This document shows positions 27,198 through 36,785 of a DNA stretch of 64,000 nucleotides, one piece after another. Both the position numbers and the translations under genes were made by a program. The first letter of the stretch is position 1. Each line of letters begins with the position of its first letter. Source of the stretch: Planctomycetaceae bacterium (GTDB taxonomy: Bacteria > Planctomycetota > Planctomycetia > Planctomycetales > Planctomycetaceae); the NCBI GenBank assembly GCA_002726205.1, contig PBSL01000013.1:8096-72095 (forward strand). The letters are read 5' to 3'. The notes below the pieces were generated by a model that was not told where the DNA came from, did no database searches, and saw only the letters and a program-made list of their open reading frames with translations.

Positions 27198-28529
27198 ATG
27201 ATTCGTCGAATTCACGTCCTGGCCATGGCCGCCGTCACGTTATTCACCGTTGCTGCAAGATCTTCAGGCGAGGAACTCAATTTCCGCCCACTCGTCCAGG
27301 TGGAACTACAGCGAAAGCAAACACGTTGGCGAGAACTGGCCCGCTTTCAAGCGGTTCGCATGCCGCTGCCGAAAGGGGACAGCGTCGCGCTGACCGACAA
27401 ACATCTCGACAATTCCGGCCAAATTCGTCCCGCTGTGTTCCGGCGATTGTCCGAACACAAGCAACTGGTGGGACTCAGTTTCCGCAACACCTCGTTTTCG
27501 GATTCCGGCCTGGCGCAAATCGTCAGCCTGGTTCGGATCGAGTTGCTTGATCTCTATGGGACCCGCATTACCGACAAGGGGCTTTCCGCGCTCCCGCGAT
27601 TCGGTCGACTGCGAGAACTGGACCTCGGCGTGACACGGATCACTTCCTCAAAGCTCGCTCCACTGAAACGACTTCGTCACCTCGATGTCCTGGAACTCTC
27701 GGGCCGCAGGATTTCTGATGACGCGATCGCGACACTGAAGGAACTGAAACATTTGCGTCAATTGAATCTCTCGGGAACCCGGATCGGGGACACCGGCGTG
27801 GCCCAACTGAGATCGTTGGTCGGACTCGAGGCGCTCGGTCTGGCGGGGACGCCAGTCGAGGGGACCGCATTGGCGTCTCTGGCGACCCTCCCCCGCCTGG
27901 GACTGCTCGACCTGGCAGACACCGACGTCAAAGGGAATTCGATCGAACAACTCACTGCTTGCCGTCGACTGACGGCCTTGAACCTGGAGAACTGCCCGCT
28001 CGTCGTCGATGACTCCACGCGGCACCTGCCGGGCTTGAAGTTCCTCAAAGGCCTCGTACTCCGCAAGACCGGATTCGAGTCCGAATCGATCACCGGCAAG
28101 GGGTTGGTGGCCATCGGCACGATACGAGGCCTCGAGCACCTCAACCTCTCGGCGACCCGAATCAATGATGAGTCGCTCCCGTCACTGGTAAAACTCGACC
28201 AACTCCGATTCCTGCACCTTGGGCTGACCGGCGTTTCCAATGCCGGACTGGCACAACTGGCCAAGTTGCCGCGACTGGAATCGCTAAACCTCACGTACCA
28301 GGAAGGCTTTGGTGGGACCAAGGTCGATGCGGGCGGTCTGGGCCAACTCGCGACCTACCCTGCGTTGAGACGACTTGATCTGACGGGTATCAAGATCGGC
28401 GACAAGGATGTGAGTCGATTCCGTGTGTTGAAGCAGTTAACGAGACTGACGGTCTCGGGGACGATGATCGGATCGGAGGGCCTGAGGCAGCTCCGCCAGA
28501 CCTTGCCCGGCTGCGAAGTTGTGCGCTAG
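27198..28529 (+). CDS. Secreted leucine-rich-repeat protein
   Basis: 443 residues with a signal peptide (V-L-A-M-A-A-V-T-L-F-T-V-A-A-R-S-S-G). From about residue 75 to the end it consists of 24-residue leucine-rich repeats of the RNI/cysteine-containing style, for example 'L-R-E-L-D-L-G-V-T-R-I-T', 'L-R-Q-L-N-L-S-G-T-R-I-G-D-T-G-V' and 'L-E-H-L-N-L-S-A-T-R-I-N-D-E-S-L', giving about 14 turns. The 'T-x-I-x-D-x-G-L' pattern is widespread in planctomycete LRR proteins of unknown role. The final stop shares bases with the stop of the convergent Ldh-family gene (4-bp overlap, C-T-A-G). Probably a secreted interaction scaffold. Confidence 0.85.
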   Translation: MIRRIHVLAMAAVTLFTVAARSSGEELNFRPLVQVELQRKQTRWRELARFQAVRMPLPKGDSVALTDKHLDNSGQIRPAVFRRLSEHKQLVGLSFRNTSFSDSGLAQIVSLVRIELLDLYGTRITDKGLSALPRFGRLRELDLGVTRITSSKLAPLKRLRHLDVLELSGRRISDDAIATLKELKHLRQLNLSGTRIGDTGVAQLRSLVGLEALGLAGTPVEGTALASLATLPRLGLLDLADTDVKGNSIEQLTACRRLTALNLENCPLVVDDSTRHLPGLKFLKGLVLRKTGFESESITGKGLVAIGTIRGLEHLNLSATRINDESLPSLVKLDQLRFLHLGLTGVSNAGLAQLAKLPRLESLNLTYQEGFGGTKVDAGGLGQLATYPALRRLDLTGIKIGDKDVSRFRVLKQLTRLTVSGTMIGSEGLRQLRQTLPGCEVVR

Positions 28530-29617
28530 TCCAACGCAACGCCGGTCATCGCGACAATCTCCCGCAAGTCATCGATAACGGCTGCCACGAGCGGGATCCC
28601 CTTGCCGGCCCGAATCGCCTCGGCCTCCCGTTCCGGATCGCCGGGAATGATCGGCCCCTCGGTCCCCGGCGCCGGCCTGGTCGCGCGGAACGTACGGATC
28701 CAGTCGTCGATCTGACGTTTGAACTCGTCGGGATCGATGAAGGCGTCGATCCTCATGGCCCCGAAGAAATGGCCAAGCCCCACGCCAACCTCTCGGGGTG
28801 GTTCCTCGAAGTCGGTGGTGAAGATCGGGGTGAAAGGCCCCCAGTTGGCGCCGCTGAGCACTCCCGAGAGGATATCGATCATCGCTCCCAGGCAGTATCC
28901 CTTGTGACCTCCACGTTCCCGTGTGGATCCCAGGGGAAGCATCGCTCCCCCGTCAACCATCGCGGCGGGATCGCATGTTGGCTGACCCTCGCGGTCAATG
29001 GCCCAGCCCTCGGGAATCGCCTCGCCCTTGCGAAGGGCCATTTCGAGTTTGCCAAAGGCCGCAGCCGGGGAGGCCATGTCGATGACGATCGGTGGCTCTT
29101 CGTGACCCGGGAAGGCGATCGCGATGGGGTTGGTCCCCAGCATCCGGTCGGCCCCCCACAGCGGAGCGACGATTTTGGTTGTATTGGTCATGGCCCAGCC
29201 GATCTGGTCACGTGCCAGCGCTTCGAGGACGTAGTACCCGGCGATGCCATAGTGATTGCTGCCACGGACGGTCACCCACCCGGTCCCGACCGTGTCGGCC
29301 TTGTCCATCGCAATCCGATTGGCAACCGGTCCTACGACCAGTCCCAACCCGTTGTCCCCATCGATGCTGGCCGTTCCCGGCGTCTCACGAATCGTGCGGA
29401 TCATGGGCCGGGGATTGATTCGGCCAGAATCCAGCATCGTGGCATAGGCGTGAAGGCGTGCGATTCCGTGCGAGTCGATGCCGCGCAAATCTGCTCGGGC
29501 CAGGATGTCGGCCGCTAGCGCGGACTGGTCATCGGGCACCCCGTAATGCAAAAACACGCGATGACTGAACTCGCGCAGCCGTTCGATCGGGAAGACCGTC
29601 AGTTTCGAGCCAGGCAT
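28526..29617 (-). CDS. Ldh family (malate/L-lactate/ureidoglycolate type) NAD(P)-dependent oxidoreductase
   Basis: 363 residues, full length. Family marks are 'A-D-L-R-G-I-D-S-H-G-I-A-R-L' near residue 43-56, 'G-S-N-H-Y-G-I-A-G-Y-Y' near 119-129 with the catalytic His, 'I-V-I-D-M-A-S' and 'G-H-K-G-Y-C-L-G-A-M-I-D' near 240. Enzymes of this fold reduce 2-oxo acids (oxaloacetate, pyruvate, 2-oxoglutarate, ureidoglycolate type substrates) with NAD(P)H. It starts 9 bp after the L-2-hydroxyglutarate oxidase gene, so the pair may handle the same 2-hydroxy/2-oxo acid couple. Exact substrate cannot be read from sequence. Confidence 0.88.
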   Translation of the reverse strand: MPGSKLTVFPIERLREFSHRVFLHYGVPDDQSALAADILARADLRGIDSHGIARLHAYATMLDSGRINPRPMIRTIRETPGTASIDGDNGLGLVVGPVANRIAMDKADTVGTGWVTVRGSNHYGIAGYYVLEALARDQIGWAMTNTTKIVAPLWGADRMLGTNPIAIAFPGHEEPPIVIDMASPAAAFGKLEMALRKGEAIPEGWAIDREGQPTCDPAAMVDGGAMLPLGSTRERGGHKGYCLGAMIDILSGVLSGANWGPFTPIFTTDFEEPPREVGVGLGHFFGAMRIDAFIDPDEFKRQIDDWIRTFRATRPAPGTEGPIIPGDPEREAEAIRAGKGIPLVAAVIDDLREIVAMTGVALD

Positions 29618-29626
29618 GCGTCCTCC

Positions 29627-30826
29627 CTATGCGAAACGGTGGGCCAGTTTCTCGACCACGTGATTCCCAATATTCAATGACGCTGTGGCCGCCGGCGATG
29701 GGGCGTTGCCGACATTGACGATCCGATCGGTTTCCTGGATCAAGAAATCATCCACGAGCGATCCGTCCCGTGCCAGGGCCTGCGCTCGGACGCCGGCCGG
29801 TGCCACTTCAAGATGTTCAGCCTTGATCTCCGGGACCAACCGCGAAAGCGCCTTGACGAAGGCCCGCTTGCTGATCGAACGCCACAGCTCACCCATCCCC
29901 ATCTTCCAGTGCCGGGCCGCCATCCGCAGGAATCCCGGATAGGTCAGCGATTCGCACAGGTCCCGCAGATTCACATCCCGCAGACGGTACCCTTCCCTGG
30001 CAAAAGCCAACACGGCGTTGGGACCACACTCGACACCTCCGTGGATCATCCGCGTGAAATGCACGCCCAGGAAAGGGAACTCCGGATCGGGGGTCGGATA
30101 GATCAGGTTGCGGCAGAGGTGGTGCGCTTCGGGCTTCAGATCGAAATACTCACCTCGAAACGGCACGATTTTGGCCTCGGGGCGGACGCCGGTCATGCGT
30201 GTCACGCGATCACAGTGAAGCCCCGCGCAATTGACCATCATCGTGGCCGCGACGTCGCCCTGGGAGGAATGCACGACGATCTCCTGCGTGGAGTGCGTTA
30301 TGCCGGTAACACGAGCGCCGAGAAGAATCTCCGATCCGCCGGCCGTGATCAGTTCGCCCATCCGGTTGCAGACCTGTCGATAATCAACGATCCCGGCCTC
30401 GGGAACATGAATCGCCTGCACACCAGCGACGTGCGGTTCCAGTTCGGCAAGTCGCTCCTTGCCGATCATCTCGCAGGCGACCCCGTTGGCTTGACCTCGT
30501 TGAAAAATCCGATCCAGGGCCGGCAGTTCACGGTTCTCGATGGCGACGATCACCTTGCCGCAGCGTTCAAACGGAATGTCCTGCTCGCCACAAAACGATT
30601 CCATCGCCAGTTTCCCCACGCGGCAGTTCCTGGCCTTGAGTGATCCGGGCTTGTAATAGATGCCCGAATGCATCACGCCGGAATTGCGACCTGTCTGGTG
30701 TGCTGCCAGCTCATCTTCTTTCTCGAGCACCACGACCGAGCGGCCCGGAAATCGTTCGATGAAGCGTAACGCGGTCGCAAGCCCAACGATGCCGCCGCCG
30801 ACAATGACAAGGTCGATGTGTCGCAC
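29627..30826 (-). CDS. lhgO: L-2-hydroxyglutarate oxidase (LhgO)
   Basis: 399 residues, matching the E. coli LhgO length. FAD-binding '[13 protein letters not shown]' at 7-19, then the family signature '[16 protein letters not shown]' at about 43-58 and 'K-P-G-S-L-K-A'. Further marks are '[10 protein letters not shown]' near 222 and '[10 protein letters not shown]' near 248. The enzyme oxidises L-2-hydroxyglutarate to 2-oxoglutarate and passes electrons to the membrane quinone pool. It follows the ApbE gene by 26 bp at the end of the nqr operon, fitting a shared quinone-linked respiratory unit. In E. coli the gene sits in the glutarate operon, so this neighbourhood is different. Confidence 0.92.
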   Translation of the reverse strand: MRHIDLVIVGGGIVGLATALRFIERFPGRSVVVLEKEDELAAHQTGRNSGVMHSGIYYKPGSLKARNCRVGKLAMESFCGEQDIPFERCGKVIVAIENRELPALDRIFQRGQANGVACEMIGKERLAELEPHVAGVQAIHVPEAGIVDYRQVCNRMGELITAGGSEILLGARVTGITHSTQEIVVHSSQGDVAATMMVNCAGLHCDRVTRMTGVRPEAKIVPFRGEYFDLKPEAHHLCRNLIYPTPDPEFPFLGVHFTRMIHGGVECGPNAVLAFAREGYRLRDVNLRDLCESLTYPGFLRMAARHWKMGMGELWRSISKRAFVKALSRLVPEIKAEHLEVAPAGVRAQALARDGSLVDDFLIQETDRIVNVGNAPSPAATASLNIGNHVVEKLAHRFA

Positions 30827-30852
30827 AGTTCCCTTTCGCCGACAAATCTCGT

Positions 30853-32166
30853 CTAGTTTTCGACAGGCACCGAACAGTTCGTCGCTGAATCGGAATCGGG
30901 CACAAAGCCCTCAGCAGATGGATTCGAGCACGCACGGCACTGCGAATCGTTCCGGGCATCGCAAAACACCGACAGTCCGCCGCAACTTCCAATCAGGCCA
31001 CGCCCTTTCAGCAAGACGCCAGTGGACAGTCCCCCCACGGCCAAAACCACCAGTGCCAGAACCGGCCAAAGCGTTGCCGTCCATCCGCTGGCCCGGCCTG
31101 TCGGAAAGGCGTTCAGGAACTCTGGCGTTGCCGTTTCGTGGACCTCCCCGCCCAGGCGACTCAGCAACAACGCGGCGATCCCGTGACGCTTGGCATGGTC
31201 CAGGCCTTCTTCCGGCCCCAGAACCATCAACATCGTCGCCAGCCCATCAGCAGTCATGCAGTCTGAGGCGACCACGGTGACTGCGGCCAGGTTGTGCTGT
31301 ACCGGTTGGCCAGTTCGAGGATCAAGAGTGTGGGAGACGTATCGCCCCTGGTGAACCTTCCTGTTGCGGTAGTCCCCGGATGTCGCGACGGCACGTGATC
31401 CTTCCGAAAACGAGAGTACGCGACGCACGCGGCGAACTCCCGCGATCGGCTCCTCCACGCCTATTCGCCAGGGCCTTCCACCTGGTCTCTTGCCACCCAC
31501 GCGTGTTTCACCACCAATCTCAACGAGGTAACCGTCGACCGGGAGCGATTCGAAGAACTCTGCCACCACGTCCACCGCGTATCCCTTGGCAATCGCCGAG
31601 AGGTTGATCGTCAATCCAGGGATCGTCTTGCGGATTGCAGGCGGATCCTGTCTGGTGACGAGTTTCTTCCAGCCAACCAGGCTCTGGGCGACCGCCAGGC
31701 GTTCCGTGCCCGGTGCGGCCTTGGCCGCCGCCACCCCAAAACCCCACAACTCAACAAGCGGTGACACGGTGATGTCGAAGGCGCCCTTGCTTTGACGGCT
31801 GATCTCTCCTGCCGCATCGATCACCCGGACCGTTTCGCTCGACACCGAAAACCAGTCGGTGCTCTCGGAACTGTTGAAGCGGCTGATTTCCGAATCGTCT
31901 CTCCAGTTCGACATTCTCGATTCGATTCTCTCAATCCGTCGAGAAATCTCCGCGCGCAGTCGCTCCGGTGCCAGGATCGGACTGCTGTGTTCGCCGGCAT
32001 GCCATCTTGCTGTCCAGGCGGTCCCCATGGCCTGGCCGCCGAGTGTGCTGGCCTCGGCAGCCACGGCTGTCCGGGATGAAATGGCCAACGCTGGAATCAG
32101 CACCAGGATGATGGCGGGCCACCAGGGCGGCATCAGCGCTTTCCTCGAGGGTACGCTTCGGATCAT
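30853..32166 (-). CDS. apbE: ApbE FAD:protein FMN transferase with C-terminal NqrM-like domain
   Basis: 437 residues, about 80 longer than usual ApbE. A signal peptide or anchor lies at 12-37. ApbE marks follow: 'A-M-G-T-A-W' at 46-51, '[13 protein letters not shown]' near 85-97, 'A-I-A-K-G-Y-A-V-D', 'V-A-T-S-G-D-Y', 'H-T-L-D-P-R-T-G' and '[12 protein letters not shown]', with the Asp that binds Mg2+. The tail has a hydrophobic helix (about 367-385) followed by 'G-S-C-G-G-L' (C395) and further cysteines at about 402, 410 and 413. This helix plus G-S-C-G-G plus C-x2-C layout is that of NqrM, the small iron-delivery protein needed for Na+-NQR assembly. ApbE attaches FMN covalently to Thr in NqrB and NqrC. 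It sits directly after nqrF (37 bp). Confidence 0.87.
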   Translation of the reverse strand: MIRSVPSRKALMPPWWPAIILVLIPALAISSRTAVAAEASTLGGQAMGTAWTARWHAGEHSSPILAPERLRAEISRRIERIESRMSNWRDDSEISRFNSSESTDWFSVSSETVRVIDAAGEISRQSKGAFDITVSPLVELWGFGVAAAKAAPGTERLAVAQSLVGWKKLVTRQDPPAIRKTIPGLTINLSAIAKGYAVDVVAEFFESLPVDGYLVEIGGETRVGGKRPGGRPWRIGVEEPIAGVRRVRRVLSFSEGSRAVATSGDYRNRKVHQGRYVSHTLDPRTGQPVQHNLAAVTVVASDCMTADGLATMLMVLGPEEGLDHAKRHGIAALLLSRLGGEVHETATPEFLNAFPTGRASGWTATLWPVLALVVLAVGGLSTGVLLKGRGLIGSCGGLSVFCDARNDSQCRACSNPSAEGFVPDSDSATNCSVPVEN

Positions 32167-32203
32167 CAGCAGTCACCGGGAATCGCGCACACGAGGAGGC
32201 GTG

Positions 32204-33424
32204 CTAACCAAAGTCGTCGAAGAGGATGTTGTCAGATTCGACGCCCAGGTCATCCAGCATCTTGAGCACGGCTTGCAACATCATCGGAGGGCCGCAGATA
32301 TAGTACTCGCAGTCTTCCGGGGCTGCGTGGCCGTCGAGATAGCTGTCCAGGAGAACCTGGTGAATGAAACCGGTTTTCCCCTCCCAGTTGTCTTCCGGTT
32401 GTGGTTCTGACAGCGCAACGTGGAAACTGAAATTCTCATTTTCATCGGCCAGTTGCTGGAATTCCTCTTCGTAGAACATCTCACGGGAACTGCGTGCACC
32501 GTACCAGTACGAGACCCGGCGAGCCGTTCTGCGTTCCTTGAAAAGTTCAAAGATATGGCTCCGCAGTGGTGCCATTCCCGCACCACCTCCGATGTAGACC
32601 ATTTCCGTCTGGCTCTCGCGGATGAAGAACTCTCCAAAAGGGCCGGCAATCGTCACATCGTCACCGGGCTTCAGGTTGAAGATATACGACGAGACTTTCC
32701 CGGGTGGAATCCCCGCCGGGCCCCGTGGCGGAGGAGATGCAACACGGACATTCAGCATGATGATGCCGCGTTCGGCGGGGTAATTGGCCATCGAATACGC
32801 GCGGACGACAGGTTCTTCGACGACCGACTTGTAGTCCCATAGTTTGAAGGTGTCCCAGTCGCCCCGGTAGATCTCATCGATGTCGAACGTGCGGTACTCC
32901 AATTCGTGAGGTGGCACTTCGATCTGGATGAATCCACCCGGTTTGAAATCGACGGTTTCTCCCTCGGGTAATTCCAGCACAAGTTCCTTGATGAACGTGG
33001 CGACATTGTTGTTGGACCGCACGCGGCAGTTCCACTTTCTTGTGTCGAAGACTTCCGGTGGCACCGCGATCTCGAGGTCCTGCTTGACCGAGACCTGGCA
33101 ACTCAATCTCAGGCCCTCGCGTGCTTCCCGGTTATTGATGTGATTCTTCTCGGTCGCAAGAATTTCTCCACCGCCGGAAAGCACGTGCACCGTGCACTGG
33201 GCGCAGGTGCCACCGCCCCCGCAGGCGGACGAAACAAACACCTTGTTGTCGGCCAGGGCACCCAGCAATTTGCCTCCCACGGGAACCGTGATCGTCTTTT
33301 GTTCGTTGATCACGATCGCCACATCACCGCTGGCGACCAGTCGCGACTTGGCGGCAAGGATCACGGCCACCAACGCCATCACCACGCCGGTAAACATCAC
33401 GACACCAAGCAGGATCGACGTCAC
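32204..33424 (-). CDS. nqrF: Na+-translocating NADH:quinone reductase subunit F
   Basis: 406 residues, standard length. An N-terminal membrane helix (about 3-25) is followed by a 2Fe-2S ferredoxin domain with '[13 protein letters not shown]' (C's near 69, 75 and 78) and 'L-S-C-Q-V' near 110. The FAD domain has 'R-A-Y-S-M-A-N-Y' near 210 (the R-x-Y-S FAD motif). The NADH domain has '[12 protein letters not shown]' near 275, and the protein ends 'D-D-F-G'. It is the electron entry subunit: NADH to FAD to 2Fe-2S. The start overlaps the nqrE stop by 4 bp. Confidence 0.96.
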   Translation of the reverse strand: MTSILLGVVMFTGVVMALVAVILAAKSRLVASGDVAIVINEQKTITVPVGGKLLGALADNKVFVSSACGGGGTCAQCTVHVLSGGGEILATEKNHINNREAREGLRLSCQVSVKQDLEIAVPPEVFDTRKWNCRVRSNNNVATFIKELVLELPEGETVDFKPGGFIQIEVPPHELEYRTFDIDEIYRGDWDTFKLWDYKSVVEEPVVRAYSMANYPAERGIIMLNVRVASPPPRGPAGIPPGKVSSYIFNLKPGDDVTIAGPFGEFFIRESQTEMVYIGGGAGMAPLRSHIFELFKERRTARRVSYWYGARSSREMFYEEEFQQLADENENFSFHVALSEPQPEDNWEGKTGFIHQVLLDSYLDGHAAPEDCEYYICGPPMMLQAVLKMLDDLGVESDNILFDDFG

Positions 33425-34038
33425 AGCTGGATCCCTCCAAACGCCATAAACGCCAACGCCATCAGCCCGACGGTGATGAAGGTGATGCCGAGTCCTCGCA
33501 GGCCGGCGGGGACATCACTGTACTTGAGCTTCTCGCGGATTCCGGCCAGGGCCATGATCGCCATCGCCCATCCAATCCCCGACCCGAGCCCATAGACCAC
33601 GCTTTCACCGAACGTGTATTCGCGTTCCACCATGAACAGCGTGCCACCCAGAATGGCACAGTTGACCGTGATCAGCGGCAGGAAAATTCCCAGCGCGTGG
33701 TAGAGCCTGGGGAAGTAACGGTCGAGGGCCATCTCCAGGACCTGGACCATCGCCGCGATCACGCCGATGTAGCTGATCAGGCCGACAAACGTCAGGTCCA
33801 CATCGGGAGGGACGCCGACCCATTCCAGGGCACCGGGCTTGAGCAGTCGGTTGTAGATCAGGTTATTGGCCGGCACGGTAATCGCCTGGATCACGATCAC
33901 GGCGATCCCCAGCCCGGTGGCCGTGCGAACGTTCTTGGAAACGGCAAGAAACGTGCACATCCCCAGGAAGAACGACAGGGCCAGGTTCTCGATGAACACC
34001 GACTTCACGAACAGGCTGAGATATTCTTCGATTCCCAC
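33421..34038 (-). CDS. nqrE: Na+-translocating NADH:quinone reductase subunit E
   Basis: 205 residues with six membrane helices. The N-terminus '[20 protein letters not shown]' and '[11 protein letters not shown]' are typical of NqrE/RnfA, and '[10 protein letters not shown]' carries the second conserved cysteine. In the enzyme structure NqrD and NqrE hold a 2Fe-2S cluster between them through such Cys residues. The gene starts 6 bp after nqrD and overlaps nqrF by 4 bp. Confidence 0.96.
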   Translation of the reverse strand: MGIEEYLSLFVKSVFIENLALSFFLGMCTFLAVSKNVRTATGLGIAVIVIQAITVPANNLIYNRLLKPGALEWVGVPPDVDLTFVGLISYIGVIAAMVQVLEMALDRYFPRLYHALGIFLPLITVNCAILGGTLFMVEREYTFGESVVYGLGSGIGWAMAIMALAGIREKLKYSDVPAGLRGLGITFITVGLMALAFMAFGGIQL

Positions 34039-34044
34039 CGAAAA

Positions 34045-34671
34045 TCAGCTCCCTTCCACCTGGTCGGTCTTCCACGTTCTCAGTGCCCAGATCAACATGC
34101 CGATCAGGAAAAACGCGCTGGGCGAAAGCATCATCAACCCGTTAGGAACAAACCACCCGCCCTCGCTTGCCGGCTTGAACACCGTGAGTCCGTAGAGTCT
34201 GCCGGACCCTAAGATCTCCCGGAAGCAGGCCAGAATCAGCAGCAGTCCGCTGTAGCCCAGTCCGTTGCCCAGCCCGTCAAAGAAACTCAACTTGACGGAA
34301 TTCTGCATCGCAAAACCCTCGGCACGCCCCATCACGATGCAGTTCGTGATGATCAGACCAACAAATACCGACAGTTGCTGGCTAACCGAAAACGCGTAGG
34401 CCTGGATGAATTGATCCACGACGATCACCAGTGATGCGATGATCGTCATCTGAACAATAATGCGAATACTGCTGGGAATGTGACTGCGGATCAGGGCCAC
34501 CGAGACGTTCGAGCAGGCCAGAACAAACGTGACGGCCGCACACATGACCAGTGTTGGCTTGACCTGTGTTGTCACGGCCAGCGCGCTGCAGATTCCCAGG
34601 ACCTGTAGCGCAATCGGATTGTTGTTCACCAGTGGATCAAGCAGCACATCCCGGTTCCGGGTCTCAGCCAT
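34045..34671 (-). CDS. nqrD: Na+-translocating NADH:quinone reductase subunit D
   Basis: 208 residues from the ATG at 34671 ([14 protein letters not shown]), which overlaps the nqrC stop by 8 bp; the frame extends 20 codons upstream within nqrC. Six membrane helices. '[17 protein letters not shown]' and '[14 protein letters not shown]' are hallmark NqrD/RnfE segments with the two conserved cysteines for the membrane 2Fe-2S cluster shared with NqrE. Confidence 0.96.
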   Translation of the reverse strand: MAETRNRDVLLDPLVNNNPIALQVLGICSALAVTTQVKPTLVMCAAVTFVLACSNVSVALIRSHIPSSIRIIVQMTIIASLVIVVDQFIQAYAFSVSQQLSVFVGLIITNCIVMGRAEGFAMQNSVKLSFFDGLGNGLGYSGLLLILACFREILGSGRLYGLTVFKPASEGGWFVPNGLMMLSPSAFFLIGMLIWALRTWKTDQVEGS

Positions 34672-35551
34672 CGGCTTCTCCTTTTGCCGCTGGCGACGGT
34701 TGCCTGTCCGGGTTCGCGTGTTCCGAAGCACGTCTCTTCAGGTAGGGCCCGTACCCGTTACTTCCCAGCCAGAAGTCGAGCATCCGAGAGACGCCATTCG
34801 AGGTGATTGTCGCCCCCGAAAGTGCATCGACGTCGTGCAGACTAGCGTCCTCTGCCGATTTCGTAACGCTCAACAACACTTGCCATTCGTCGTCGAAAAT
34901 CCGTTTTCCGATCCAGAGTGTTTTCCAGGCCGGATTGTCGACTTCACCGCCCAAGCCCGGCGTCTCACCATGCTGGTAAAAGGTCAGGCCGCGGACGGTG
35001 GCCTGCGTCGGTCCCCTGTCGAGTGAGTCCGAGTCAATGGCCAGAAAACCGTAGAGTGTTGACCACAGCCCGTAGCCACGGATCGGCAGGATGATGGTTT
35101 CGACCTTTTCCGGTTGGCCCTTGGCTGTCACAAGGTAAACCCAGCCAACGTCCTCGCGCCGTTTGATCCCCGCCACGTCCAGTTCCCGAAGCTCGCTCAG
35201 ATCGAGATCCGACGACGTGCCGGGCCGTCGCGAGGCCTTGAGCTGGTCGTACTCGTCAGGCTTCTCCGCGACGTCGCCGGTTTTCAGTCGTATCGCCTGC
35301 CGGATGACGAAGGAGTCGAAGAAAGACGAAAGGTCATCGACACCCCGCGACTGGAAAAAGGCGTCGAAATCCGTACCGTCGCCAAGCTCGGTCGGAAAGG
35401 CCGCCTTGAGGATGTTGCGGCGTACCGCGTCAGCCCGATTTCGGTCCTGCCGTTCGCGCAAACCCACGGCGGTTGCAGACACCAGGAACGAGCAGGCCAG
35501 GCACAACAGCAACGCTACCAGAAATGTTCGAAGCGTCGAATCACGTGACAT
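34664..35551 (-). CDS. nqrC: Na+-translocating NADH:quinone reductase subunit C
   Basis: 295 residues from the ATG at 35551 ([10 protein letters not shown]), overlapping the nqrB stop by 11 bp; an upstream in-frame Met at 35599 is less likely. One membrane helix (about 8-28) anchors a periplasmic FMN-binding domain. The flavinylation motif is '[10 protein letters not shown]' near residue 250, whose Thr in S-G-A-T receives FMN from ApbE. '[12 protein letters not shown]' near 180 is the typical G-x-x-x-x-x-x-G-x-L segment. A C-terminal tail of about 20 hydrophilic residues follows. Confidence 0.95.
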   Translation of the reverse strand: MSRDSTLRTFLVALLLCLACSFLVSATAVGLRERQDRNRADAVRRNILKAAFPTELGDGTDFDAFFQSRGVDDLSSFFDSFVIRQAIRLKTGDVAEKPDEYDQLKASRRPGTSSDLDLSELRELDVAGIKRREDVGWVYLVTAKGQPEKVETIILPIRGYGLWSTLYGFLAIDSDSLDRGPTQATVRGLTFYQHGETPGLGGEVDNPAWKTLWIGKRIFDDEWQVLLSVTKSAEDASLHDVDALSGATITSNGVSRMLDFWLGSNGYGPYLKRRASEHANPDRQPSPAAKGEADG

Positions 35552-36776
35552 CGTGAGGCCTCCGTCGCAGACGTCGCCGGACATTGGCCTGCACGACAAA
35601 ATGGTCGATCAACGGGGCAAACACGTTCCCGAAGAGGATCGCCAACATGATCCCCTCGGGGTAGGCCGGATTCACTACCCGGACCAGGATCGTCACCAGA
35701 CCAATCAGTGCTCCGTAAAACCACTGGCCGGTGCGAGTCATCGAGGCAGAAACCGGGTCGGTGGCCATGAAGATCGTGCCGAAGGCAAATCCTCCCAGGA
35801 CCAGGTGCCAGTGAACCGGCAGGGCAAACAGGGCGTTGGTCTCGCTACCAATCGCGTTCAGGGCCAGCGTCCACAGCGATGCCGAGGCCGTCAGCGAGAC
35901 CATGATCCGCCAGGAACCGATCCCCGTGCCAACCAGGATGAATGCTCCGATCAGGCAGGCCAGCGTCGAAGTCTCGCCCATCGAACCGGCCGTGACACCC
36001 AGGAAATTGTCCCACCAGGAACTGGAGATCGCCTGCAGGCCCTCAGAGGCGTCAACGGTCGCCAGTGTGCCCAGGGGCGTCGCGGCGGTGTGGCCGTCGA
36101 CGGCCGTCCAGACACGATCACCGACCATCGAGGTGGCATTATTGAAATACAGGAAAGCCCTGGCCGTCAGGGCCGGGTTGAGGAAATTCCGCCCCGATCC
36201 CCCAAACACCTCCTTGCCAATAACGATCCCAAAACTGGTCCCCAGGGCGACTTGCCACAGAGGAATCGTCGGTGGCAGTGTCAACGGCAACAGGAGGCCG
36301 GTCACAAGCATTCCTTCGTTGAGTTCATGCTTGCGGATGCAGCAGAAAAGGACTTCCCAGGCACCGCCGACCACATTGCAGACAATGTAGACCGGAAGAA
36401 AGTACAGGCCTCCGTGGATCACGTTGGCAACCAGGCTCTCGGGATTGAACTCAAGCCCCAATTGCAGCAGCAGCGCTCCCCGCCAACCTTCAGCCGCCGC
36501 ATCGGCAAGCCCCTTGTCGACAGCCAGGACCAGATTTGCCTGGTAGCCGGTATTCCAGAGAGCCATGACCAGGCACGGGATCGCCGCCACGACGACGGTG
36601 ATCATCAATCGTTTGGTGTCGAGTGCGTCCCGAAGATGTGTGTCCCCCTCAGCCACCGTCCCGGCCGAATAGAAGAAACTTTCACCACCCTCATACAGCG
36701 GGTACAGACGCTCAAATCGACCGCCGCTGTCAAAGTGCGGATGAATTCGATCAAAAATGCGCCGCAGCAGTCCCAT
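35541..36776 (-). CDS. nqrB: Na+-translocating NADH:quinone reductase subunit B
   Basis: 411 residues, standard length, with about ten membrane helices. The N-terminal amphipathic 'L-Y-P-L-Y-E-G' region precedes '[13 protein letters not shown]'. The covalent FMN site is '[11 protein letters not shown]' near residue 235; it reads T-A-A-T where S/T-G-A-T is commoner, but the Thr accepting FMN is kept. '[16 protein letters not shown]' and 'M-A-T-D-P-V-S-A-S' are further NqrB/RnfD marks. It carries FMN and riboflavin and most of the Na+ path. It starts 9 bp after nqrA. Confidence 0.96.
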   Translation of the reverse strand: MGLLRRIFDRIHPHFDSGGRFERLYPLYEGGESFFYSAGTVAEGDTHLRDALDTKRLMITVVVAAIPCLVMALWNTGYQANLVLAVDKGLADAAAEGWRGALLLQLGLEFNPESLVANVIHGGLYFLPVYIVCNVVGGAWEVLFCCIRKHELNEGMLVTGLLLPLTLPPTIPLWQVALGTSFGIVIGKEVFGGSGRNFLNPALTARAFLYFNNATSMVGDRVWTAVDGHTAATPLGTLATVDASEGLQAISSSWWDNFLGVTAGSMGETSTLACLIGAFILVGTGIGSWRIMVSLTASASLWTLALNAIGSETNALFALPVHWHLVLGGFAFGTIFMATDPVSASMTRTGQWFYGALIGLVTILVRVVNPAYPEGIMLAILFGNVFAPLIDHFVVQANVRRRLRRRPHDVT

Positions 36777-36785
36777 GACGAAGAA

